Below are positions 22,971 to 28,373 of a DNA stretch of 28,373 nucleotides, piece by piece; within the stretch, counting starts at the first letter, position 1, and each line of letters starts with the position of its first letter. Under the pieces are notes generated by a model, which worked only from the letters and a program-made list of their open reading frames with translations, did no database searches and was not told the DNA's origin. The stretch spans positions 1-28,373 of IMG/VR virus record IMGVR_UViG_3300025120_000398; one strand, given 5' to 3'. Source of the stretch: a virus. Both the position numbers and the translations under genes were made by a program.

Positions 22971-23330
22971 ATGCAACAAACGATTTACGCAAATGAGAAA
23001 CATAAACAAGCAATAGAAACTTATTTGTTAATGTGTAAAGAGTTTGCAAAAGAAACTAGCACAAAGGCAAGATACAATAATTATTTAGAAGTTATAAGCT
23101 TAATTTTGGACTATCATAATTCTTACGGATCAGGAAACAGAGAGAGTGGAAACTTCTTCGACTGGCTTATGATAATTCCTATTAATGTATCAGTAGCAAC
23201 AAATGGTTACTTTGCAGCTTTAGAAACTAAAAGCAATGCAGCAATACTAAGAGCATATAAAGTAGTCTTGGATGAAATGCTACAAGAAACAGTAGATAAA
23301 ATAGATTCTATAAGTCCAGATGATGACTGA
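22971..23330 (+). CDS. Unknown early/middle protein (119 aa)
   Basis: I choose ATG 22971 over TTG 22965, which would only add two residues. The product, starting MQQTIYANEKHKQAIETYLL, is a mainly helical, acidic protein ending in DSISPDDD. No motif recognised. The preceding gap contains a TAGCTTTG match at 22960-22967 (the -7 form TAnnTTTG), too close to the start to give a normal leader, so I do not call it a promoter. It overlaps the sigma-like gene by 11 bases. Confidence 0.6.
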   Translation: MQQTIYANEKHKQAIETYLLMCKEFAKETSTKARYNNYLEVISLILDYHNSYGSGNRESGNFFDWLMIIPINVSVATNGYFAALETKSNAAILRAYKVVLDEMLQETVDKIDSISPDDD

Positions 23331-23901
23331 GATATATTTAGAAATATCAAAACTATCTGATAAGTTTAGGACTATGGCTTATGGTCTTACAACTGATAAG
23401 AATAAAATAGATAATGCTGTTCAGGAATTGATGTTGTATTTTTTGCAACAAATGAATCAAAAAACATTAAAGAATATATACGAAAAAGATGGAATTGAAG
23501 GGATTACAAAGTATGGAGCAGTAGCTCTTAAAAGGTCTTTAACAAGTACAAGATCTAATTTTTATTATAAGTATGAAAAGTTTTATACACATATTGACAG
23601 CAATTGTTATAATAGTAGTTATACCGCTAGTAATGATACTATGGCATACAGCTATGATAATAATAAAAATATTGCTAACATTCCAAATCAAGAAGTAGAT
23701 AATTACAAATGGACAAAGCTAGAAGAAATTGATAAGCAGCTTGATAAGTTAAATTGGTACGATAGGGAATTGTTTAAGTTATACTATTACAAATCGAATA
23801 CATTAGATTCACTTGCTGCCAAGACTAAAATAAGTCGTAACAGCCTTTTCACAACAATAGACAAAGTCAGGGATATATTAAAAAACAAACTTAATGAATA
23901 A
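23320..23901 (+). CDS. Sigma-70-like transcription factor
   Basis: A 193-residue protein. Residues about 10-50 resemble sigma region 2 (LSDKFRTMAYGLTTDKNKID followed by AVQELMLYFLQ). Residues 133-190 resemble region 4: KLEEIDKQLDKLNWYDRELF, then SLAAKTKISRNSLFTTIDKV, a helix-turn-helix that would read a -35-like element. Regions 1 and 3 are absent, as in ECF-type factors. It could direct host RNA polymerase to the late TTCTATTATATARTA elements. The late elements look unlike host promoters. The region 4 match is better than the region 2 match. Confidence 0.65.
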   Translation: MMTEIYLEISKLSDKFRTMAYGLTTDKNKIDNAVQELMLYFLQQMNQKTLKNIYEKDGIEGITKYGAVALKRSLTSTRSNFYYKYEKFYTHIDSNCYNSSYTASNDTMAYSYDNNKNIANIPNQEVDNYKWTKLEEIDKQLDKLNWYDRELFKLYYYKSNTLDSLAAKTKISRNSLFTTIDKVRDILKNKLNE

Positions 23902-24295
23902 ATTCTTTGTGCCAGATGAAGTGTATCAAGATAGAATTTCTATTTGCAAAAGTTGTGTTTATTATTTTAAGCCAACTGGCACTTGCAAAGATTGTGGATG
24001 TTTCATGAAATTGAAGGCACGTCTTGCACCTATGTCTTGTGGACAAAAGAAATGGCAAAAAACAACTGAGATAGAAACTCCAGATGATTTACCACAAGAA
24101 ATGATAGATGAAGTTTTAGATATGTGGAAAGACTTAAAAACAGGAAAAGCAAAAGATCAAGCAGCTAAAAAACGAATGATAGAAACATATAATACAATAT
24201 TCATGACTAATTATAGTGTAGGTACAAATTGCAGCTCTTGTTTATCTACTTGCTTTGATGGAATAAAAAAACTATATAAAAAATATGCAGAATAA
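23894..24295 (+). CDS. Cys-rich zinc-ribbon protein (133 aa)
   Basis: A 133-residue protein. The N-terminal part has CKSC (18-21) and CKDCGC (31-36), a four-cysteine ribbon, then a further Cys at position 49 (MSCGQKKW). A helical middle leads to a second C-rich end (NCSSCLSTC). It resembles the small zinc-ribbon proteins common in Bacteroidota phages, whose role is not established. It overlaps the sigma-like gene by eight bases, so they are likely co-translated. Confidence 0.65.
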   Translation: MNKFFVPDEVYQDRISICKSCVYYFKPTGTCKDCGCFMKLKARLAPMSCGQKKWQKTTEIETPDDLPQEMIDEVLDMWKDLKTGKAKDQAAKKRMIETYNTIFMTNYSVGTNCSSCLSTCFDGIKKLYKKYAE

Positions 24296-24479
24296 AAGAA
24301 CCTACAAAACAATAAAGTCTATACTAAGACACCATATAAAATGCAATGTTAGAAGTATTTGGACTTATGAGGATGATAATTTCACAAGCGTATATGAAAA
24401 TTATAGTGGTGATTCAAGAATATATACACCACAACAAATGCTTAAATTTATAGATAAACTATGTTTGCAATCTTTATAG
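24285..24479 (+). CDS. Unknown small protein (64 aa)
   Basis: A 64-residue basic protein coupled to the zinc-ribbon gene by an 11-base overlap. It begins MQNKRTYKTIKSILRHHIKC and ends in a leucine-rich helix (MLKFIDKLCLQSL). No recognised domain. It overlaps the next small membrane ORF by 19 bases. Confidence 0.55.
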   Translation: MQNKRTYKTIKSILRHHIKCNVRSIWTYEDDNFTSVYENYSGDSRIYTPQQMLKFIDKLCLQSL

Positions 24480-24604
24480 GAATAACAATATTTGCTTTAG
24501 TATTAACTATATGCTTAACAATAGTTGAAGATAAAAGGAAAAAATATGAAAATAAACAATTAAAAAATAACTTAAAAAAATTTGACAATGCCAATAGACT
24601 ATAA
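24461..24604 (+). CDS. Small membrane protein (47 aa)
   Basis: Starts with a strong hydrophobic segment (FAIFIGITIFALVLTICLTI, residues 2-21) followed by a lysine/asparagine-rich, charged tail. This is a typical single-pass phage membrane peptide. It overlaps both neighbours slightly, as do its coupled neighbours throughout this operon. Confidence 0.5.
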   Translation: MFAIFIGITIFALVLTICLTIVEDKRKKYENKQLKNNLKKFDNANRL

Positions 24605-24845
24605 AGAAACAACAGAACCAAGTTATTACTCGGGAACTAAATATGGATATTCAGCAAGAAAAGTAGTTGAAGATTTTGATCTTTCATATAATTTAGGAAC
24701 TGCTGTAAGCTATATTTTAAGAAGTGGTAAAAAAGATGGAAACCCTGCTGAACAAGATATACAGAAAGCAATTAATCATTTACACTTTGAACTAGATAAA
24801 CTATTTGAAAATAGTAAAATAAAAACTGGAGGTTTAGCACAATGA
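24588..24845 (+). CDS. DUF3310 family protein
   Basis: ATG 24588 preferred over TTG 24582. The 85-residue product matches the DUF3310 pattern (R-K-V-V-E-D-F then L-G-T-A-V-S-Y-I-L-R-x-G-K-K, and a closing Q-D-I-Q-K-A-I-N-H-L helix). This family is often listed as nucleotide-kinase-like in phages, but the activity is not established to my knowledge. It is coupled to the following gene by an ATGA overlap. It probably belongs to the nucleotide or DNA metabolism set. Confidence 0.75.
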   Translation: MPIDYKETTEPSYYSGTKYGYSARKVVEDFDLSYNLGTAVSYILRSGKKDGNPAEQDIQKAINHLHFELDKLFENSKIKTGGLAQ

Positions 24846-25096
24846 CATTATACAAGTGTGAATGTGGCAAAGAGTCAAAAGAAATAAGCAAAGCTACTAT
24901 AATTTATAATGAAGGTAAATGGGTAACTAAGGAAGCTTTATGTGGATGTGGCAAATATATGGATAGTAAACCTAAAGATGGGATGCCTAGCCTTAAGCGT
25001 ACTGAACCTTCATTAAGTAAAAGACACGAAAAACTATGGGCAGGTGCAAAAGAAAAGCTAGTAGGTGAAAGAGGAATAAATGAATCTTTTGATTAG
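24842..25096 (+). CDS. Small Cys-containing protein (84 aa)
   Basis: An 84-residue protein with CECG (6-9) and CGCG (34-37), two closely spaced cysteine pairs that could bind zinc, followed by a charged helical C-terminus (SLSKRHEKLWAGAKEKLVGE). It is coupled to DUF3310 and precedes the NinB-like gene. Function unknown. Confidence 0.55.
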   Translation: MTLYKCECGKESKEISKATIIYNEGKWVTKEALCGCGKYMDSKPKDGMPSLKRTEPSLSKRHEKLWAGAKEKLVGERGINESFD

Positions 25097-25479
25097 TGAA
25101 TTTCGTAATTAATAATAATCAAGATAAACAAAGTCTTATAAATTATCTAAAGGAATTAAAAAGCAATTACATAGTTAGTGTAAAGAAACAAAGAAACAAT
25201 AGAAGTAATATGCAAAACAATTACTATTGGGCTTGTATAGTACAACCATTAGGGGATTCACTTGGTTACTTTCCAGATGAAATGCATGATGCTTTAAAAG
25301 TAAAGTTCTCAAGTGAGTGGCAAAGCATAGAAGTAAACGATAAACAGATAGGACTGCAAACTGTAAATAGTACAGCTAGAATGAATACAAAAGAATTTGA
25401 AGTATATGCTGACCAAATTAGGATATGGGCTTTAACTGAACTAGGAATCAGGCTAATGCTTCCAAATGAATACGAATAA
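25096..25479 (+). CDS. ninB: NinB-like recombination protein
   Basis: A 127-residue protein with a GTG start (25096) overlapping the previous stop TAG. It carries NinB-type motifs: KKQRNNRSNMQNNYYWACIV (34-53), YFPDEMHDALKVKF (58-71) and TKEFEVYADQIRIWALTELG (98-117). In lambda, NinB (Orf) is a recombination mediator that binds single-stranded DNA. Here it stands with NinG, the annealing protein and the SSB-like protein as a recombination set. It is followed by the late element and TerS, marking the end of the early block. Confidence 0.7.
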   Translation: MNFVINNNQDKQSLINYLKELKSNYIVSVKKQRNNRSNMQNNYYWACIVQPLGDSLGYFPDEMHDALKVKFSSEWQSIEVNDKQIGLQTVNSTARMNTKEFEVYADQIRIWALTELGIRLMLPNEYE

Positions 25480-25480
25480 T

Positions 25481-25494
25481 TTCTATTATATAAT
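25481..25494 (+). promoter_or_regulatory. Repeated late element TTCTATTATATAAT, copy 4 (putative late promoter)
   Basis: Identical to copies 1 and 2 through the ATG. It directly abuts the TerS ATG (25495) and begins the packaging/tail transcript. No terminator is visible before it. Confidence 0.6.
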
Positions 25495-25848
25495 ATGGAA
25501 ACAGAACAAAAGAGGACACAGGAAGGAAAAAAGAAGCTACTAGCGGCACTAGAGATGTCATTAGGTATAGTAACAGAAGCTTGTGAAAAAGCAGACATTA
25601 CAAGAAGCCGACACTATGCTTGGATGCAAAGTGATGAAGAGTATAAGAAAGCAGTAGATGATATTGATAGTAAGTTTATAGACTTTGCCGAAACAAGTCT
25701 AAAGAAACAAATCAAGGAGGGCAACACAACTGCAACTACTTTCTTTTTAAGAACAAGAGGAAGAAGAAGAGGTTATAATGAAAAGCAAGAAATAGATTTA
25801 ACTTCAGGAGATGAAAGAATAAAAATAAATATCAATCTTGGAGATTAA
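25495..25848 (+). CDS. terS: Terminase small subunit
   Basis: A 117-residue protein starting right behind the late element. Residues about 22-45 form a helix-turn-helix (MSLGIVTEACEKADITRSRH), then a helical oligomerisation region (EYKKAVDDIDSKFIDFAETS), and a basic tail with FLRTRGRRRGYNEKQEID. This matches small terminase subunits of the phBC6A51-like type, which recognise the packaging site and load the large subunit. It is followed by TerL with an 11-base overlap, which is the expected arrangement. Confidence 0.8.
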   Translation: METEQKRTQEGKKKLLAALEMSLGIVTEACEKADITRSRHYAWMQSDEEYKKAVDDIDSKFIDFAETSLKKQIKEGNTTATTFFLRTRGRRRGYNEKQEIDLTSGDERIKININLGD

Positions 25849-27148
25849 GCCTGAATTTACTAAGACTCAAAAGGAATGTCTAAAATACTTATTTGATAAT
25901 AAGACTAAAGAAGTATTATTTGGCGGTGCAGCAGGAGGTGGTAAATCTTGGGTGGGTGTAAGTTATTTAATCTTGATGGCTCTTCAATATCCTAAGACTA
26001 GATACTTAATGGGTCGTTCTAAATTAGATGCTTTAAAAAAGACTACATTAAATACTTTCTTTGAAGTATGTACAGCATGGAATTTAAAAGCTATTAAAGA
26101 TTATACCTTTAATGGATCAAGCAATGTAATAACCTTTTACAATGGCTCTGAGATAATATTAAAAGACTTGTTCTTATATCCAAGTGATAGGAACTTTGAT
26201 AGCTTAGGTTCCTTAGAAATAACATCAGCTTTTATAGATGAAGCAAATCAAATAACTGAAAAGGCAAAAAATGTAGTAGCTTCAAGGCTTAGATATAAGC
26301 TAGATGAAAATGATTTAATTCCTAAGATGCTAATGACGTGCAACCCTGCTAAGAACTGGGTTTACTCTGAATACTACAGACCTGCAAAAGATAACACTAT
26401 AAAACCCTACAGAAAGTTTATACAATCTTTAGTGGGTGATAATACCTATATTTCAAAGCACTATGAAACTCAGTTGTTTCAATTAGATGAATTAAGTAAA
26501 CAAAGACTTCTATTTGGAAATTGGGAATATGATGTAAGCAATGATAACTTAATTGAATATGATGCAATACTTAGCCTATTCAATCAACAAGGAATAGATG
26601 GTGATAAATACATAACTTGTGATGTGGCACGTTTTGGAGCTGATAAGACAGTTATAATGCTATGGCAAGGGCTACACCTTAGATATGTTAGAACGTTGCT
26701 TAAATCGGCTGTAAATGATGTTGTGGATGAGATTAAGAAGCTACAACAAGAGAACCAAGTAAACCTTACTAATATTATAGTTGATGAAGATGGTGTTGGT
26801 GGGGGTGTTAAAGATTATTTAAGGTGCAAAGGCTTTACTAATAATGCAAAGGCTTTAAAGAGTGAAAACTATCAAAACTTAAAAACCCAATGCTATTACA
26901 AATTAGCTGATCTAATTAATAAAGGTCAAATAGGTATAAGTTGCTCGGATGTTAATGTAAAGAATTACATAATAGAAGAGTGCGAACAAGTAAGAACAAA
27001 GGATGCTGACAAAGATAATAAGCTACAAATAATACAAAAGGAAACAGTCAAATCTATATTAGGTCGTTCACCTGATTACTCAGATGCTTTAGCAATGAGA
27101 ATGTATTATGAAATAGATAACAATTTTGGGAAGTATTTTGTACACTAA
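25838..27148 (+). CDS. terL: Terminase large subunit
   Basis: A 436-residue packaging motor. Walker A is GGAAGGGKS (29-37); Walker B is AFIDEA (131-136, D134/E135); the coupling motif is TCNP (167-170). The C-terminal RNase H-like nuclease shows CDVARFGADK (261-270, D262), IIVDEDGVGGG (313-323) and YSDALAM (414-420, D416). It cuts and pumps phage DNA into the prohead. No early ATG exists. A TTG start at 25838, inside the end of TerS, gives full family-length protein. The overlap suggests coupling. Confidence 0.93.
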   Translation: MEIKPEFTKTQKECLKYLFDNKTKEVLFGGAAGGGKSWVGVSYLILMALQYPKTRYLMGRSKLDALKKTTLNTFFEVCTAWNLKAIKDYTFNGSSNVITFYNGSEIILKDLFLYPSDRNFDSLGSLEITSAFIDEANQITEKAKNVVASRLRYKLDENDLIPKMLMTCNPAKNWVYSEYYRPAKDNTIKPYRKFIQSLVGDNTYISKHYETQLFQLDELSKQRLLFGNWEYDVSNDNLIEYDAILSLFNQQGIDGDKYITCDVARFGADKTVIMLWQGLHLRYVRTLLKSAVNDVVDEIKKLQQENQVNLTNIIVDEDGVGGGVKDYLRCKGFTNNAKALKSENYQNLKTQCYYKLADLINKGQIGISCSDVNVKNYIIEECEQVRTKDADKDNKLQIIQKETVKSILGRSPDYSDALAMRMYYEIDNNFGKYFVH

Positions 27149-27164
27149 ACTAAAAACAACTAAT

Positions 27165-27178
27165 TTCTATTATATAGT
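27165..27178 (+). promoter_or_regulatory. Repeated late element TTCTATTATATAGT, copy 5 (putative late promoter)
   Basis: Same 14-base spacing to the ATG as copies 1 and 4, and shares the G variant with copy 3. It precedes the tail-chaperone gene and thus starts the tail transcript. Confidence 0.6.
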
Positions 27179-27850
27179 ATGAAAGTCAAAGTAAAGAAGG
27201 ATGGCAAGACTAAAGAATTTAAGCTAATAAGTAAATGGTCAGATGTTACGCTTGAAAAATGGCTTAAACTTATAGACTTTCAAGCAGGGAGCAAAACAAA
27301 AGAAGCAAAAGAAACAATAGCAGCTTTGTCAGATATACCTAAGCAATTAATAAAAGAGCTTAGTATAAAAGATGTAGCAGTTATAATGAGTAGGATAGCA
27401 GAGTTACAACAGCAACAAGATAGTTCTTTAAAAAAAACAGTAAAGATAAATGGTATTAAATATGGATTCCATCCAGACCTTGACTCAATAACTTTAGGCG
27501 AATATGCAGATATTGAAACTCTTATAAAGAATGGAATAGAAACTAATATGCCAGAAATGATGGCAATTTTATTTAGACCAATAATATTAGAAAAGAATGG
27601 AGTATATTCCATAGATGCTTATGATGGTGATATTAGGATGAGAACTGAAGAAATGAAACAAATGTCAGCAGAACAAGTTCAAGCTGCCCTTTTTTTTTTC
27701 TACAATTCAGGGAAAAAATTGTCAATGATTTTGCAATCATATTCGATGGATCTGCTAAAGGAAATGAATCAGCAATTGCCTCAGAATCCTTTGCCGAAAA
27801 GTGGAACTGGTTCGGAGTTTTCTATCGGCTCACAAATGGAGAAATTGTAA
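27179..27850 (+). CDS. Tail assembly chaperone, unshifted product (gpG-like, 223 aa)
   Basis: A 223-residue product. The N-terminal 170 residues are alpha/beta (KVKKDGKTKEFKLISKWSDV, then SAEQVQAALFFFYNSGKK). Proteins of this layout occur as tail-assembly chaperones in Bacteroidota phages. After the T10 run (27690-27699), the frame continues for about 50 residues rich in Q, M, L and S. An alternative frame after the run encodes the GT-like extension. Position before the structural tail genes agrees with the G/GT pair of lambda, which coats the tape measure during tail assembly. Confidence 0.75.
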   Translation: MKVKVKKDGKTKEFKLISKWSDVTLEKWLKLIDFQAGSKTKEAKETIAALSDIPKQLIKELSIKDVAVIMSRIAELQQQQDSSLKKTVKINGIKYGFHPDLDSITLGEYADIETLIKNGIETNMPEMMAILFRPIILEKNGVYSIDAYDGDIRMRTEEMKQMSAEQVQAALFFFYNSGKKLSMILQSYSMDLLKEMNQQLPQNPLPKSGTGSEFSIGSQMEKL

Positions 27851-27957
27851 ACTTGGAAAGAATAACAAAACTTAGCTTATTAGAATGTTTAACATGGCTA
27901 AGTTATGAAACAGATTTAAACTCACAAAATAAAGTAAAACATGGCAGTCAGCAATAA
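27179..27957 (+). CDS. Tail assembly chaperone, -1 frameshift product (gpGT-like, about 259 aa)
   Basis: At T TTT TTC (27694-27700), a canonical X XXY YYZ heptamer in the zero frame, a slip of one base back opens a frame without stops to TAA 27955-27957. The extension includes EKIVNDFAIIFDGSAKGN, FAEKWNWFGVFYRLTNGEIV and ITKLSLLECLTWLSYE. These resemble the second half of tail chaperones of this phage group and do not look like random translation. It runs 17 bases into the next gene. The alternative is that one base was lost or gained in the T run during sequencing, which would make it a single uninterrupted gene. Confidence 0.75.
27694..27700 (+). promoter_or_regulatory. Slippery heptamer T TTT TTC for -1 frameshifting
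   Basis: Sits at the 3' end of a ten-T run (27690-27699) followed by C. Zero-frame codons are TTT TTC, and both can re-pair as TTT TTT after slipping back. No strong hairpin is evident just downstream, so a stimulatory structure, if any, is weak. Confidence 0.7.
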
Positions 27958-28373
27958 GACATATAACAACGTAATCAATACACTTTTAAGACTCGGTGAA
28001 TATCACGAACAAATAAGCACAACATCTGTTGGCGACATTTGGGAAATTAATCTCGAAAAGATGCAAAAGATGCCTTTGCTTCATATTAATCCAACCTCAG
28101 TAGAAACAGGAGATTCTACTTTAACTTACAATTTCCAAATCTTTATTTGTGACTTAGTATCTGAAAAAGAAAATTGGACACAAAATAATGCAAATGCTAA
28201 ATTTACAAAGCTAGTAAAGACATTAAGTAATGAACAAGATGTATTTAATGAAACACTACAAATTGCAACAGACTTTATAGGTATGTTAAGACATTCAGAA
28301 AGACAATCTTTAAGAGGTGTAAATGATATTAATGCACCTATCTACTTTACACAAGATCAGTTTACTTTAGAAC
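27941..28373 (+). CDS. Virion protein, N-terminal part (gene continues at base 1)
   Basis: Open from ATG 27941 to the window end, 144 complete codons, then one base. The product starts MAVSNKTYNNVINTLLRLGE and has a mixed alpha/beta character with no known motif. If the final AGAAC is overlaid on the initial AGAAC, the frame continues to TAG 122-124 and gives 183 residues with the C-terminus FTLEPFQERFDNLLCGYVFQ... The start overlaps the end of the frameshift product by 17 bases. Position between tail chaperone and gp10-like gene suggests a head-tail or tail-terminator role. Confidence 0.75.
   Translation, partial: MAVSNKTYNNVINTLLRLGEYHEQISTTSVGDIWEINLEKMQKMPLLHINPTSVETGDSTLTYNFQIFICDLVSEKENWTQNNANAKFTKLVKTLSNEQDVFNETLQIATDFIGMLRHSERQSLRGVNDINAPIYFTQDQFTLE
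28369..28373. repeat. Terminal overlap AGAAC (same as bases 1-5)
   Basis: The last five bases equal the first five. On its own this could be chance, but it is the one join that fuses the two gene fragments in frame without a stop. It is most likely an assembly overlap of a circular or permuted molecule. Confidence 0.6.

Noticed and set aside
27690-27699. T10 run read as a plain sequencing error
   Set aside because: Not excluded, but the exact zero-frame heptamer, the position in a tail chaperone and the known G/GT biology make programmed frameshifting the better reading. Recorded as the main alternative.
1-28373. CRISPR arrays, tRNA genes, diversity-generating retroelement, integrase, repressor
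   Set aside because: I looked for regularly spaced repeats, cloverleaf-like stems, reverse transcriptase, tyrosine or serine recombinase motifs and CI-like repressors and saw none. Short RNAs could be missed by eye.

Overview
The window looks like a complete or nearly complete genome of a small tailed phage (Caudoviricetes). It is AT-rich and every supported gene lies on the + strand. The host is very probably a member of the Bacteroidota. The main early promoter (18611-18643) has the Bacteroidota layout TTTG-N21-TATCTTTG, most genes start behind A-rich leaders without a Shine-Dalgarno sequence, and the structural proteins resemble those of flavobacterial phages. The last five bases repeat the first five. 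Joining the ends through that overlap restores one uninterrupted 183-residue virion gene, so the sequence is probably a circular or circularly permuted molecule of 28,368 bp.

Layout, starting at the early promoter. (1) 18.6-25.5 kb is an early/middle block of tightly overlapping small genes: a zinc ribbon, a Rad52/ERF-like annealing protein, a DUF3127 OB-fold protein with an SSB-like tip, a DnaA domain IV-like protein, a winged-helix replisome-organizer-like protein, NinG-like and NinB-like recombination proteins, a sigma-like factor, DUF3310, and several very small membrane or basic proteins. No DNA polymerase, helicase, primase, integrase or repressor is seen, so the phage probably uses host replication enzymes and shows no sign of lysogeny. 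(2) 25.5-28.4 kb and then 0-8 kb carries TerS, TerL, a tail-assembly chaperone with a strong -1 frameshift signal, connector/tail-completion proteins, tail-tip and fibre proteins and the tape measure. (3) 8-13.8 kb is the head block: an XkdF-type protease between two proteins that share its C-terminal helical module, an acidic scaffold-like protein, the major capsid protein, a probable tail-tube or decoration protein, and small virion proteins including a LamG-fold protein. (4) 13.8-18.5 kb has the portal with an unusual C-terminal extension, a head-tail connector, holin-like small proteins, a DUF5675 protein and a calcineurin-like phosphoesterase.

The most interesting regulatory signal is a near-identical element, TTCTATTATATARTA, present five times, always just before a late transcription block (TerS, tail chaperone, head block, scaffold/capsid, and right after a terminator at 12.2 kb). 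It looks unlike the host-type early promoter. The phage encodes a sigma-like protein (23320-23901), which suggests, without proving it, that this factor drives the five late promoters. A second notable point is the triplicated helical module with shared intergenic sequence around the head protease.

No tRNA, rRNA, CRISPR array, insertion sequence or attachment site was seen. No gene-free stretch exceeds 300 bases; the longest, 18497-18669, holds hairpins and the early promoter.
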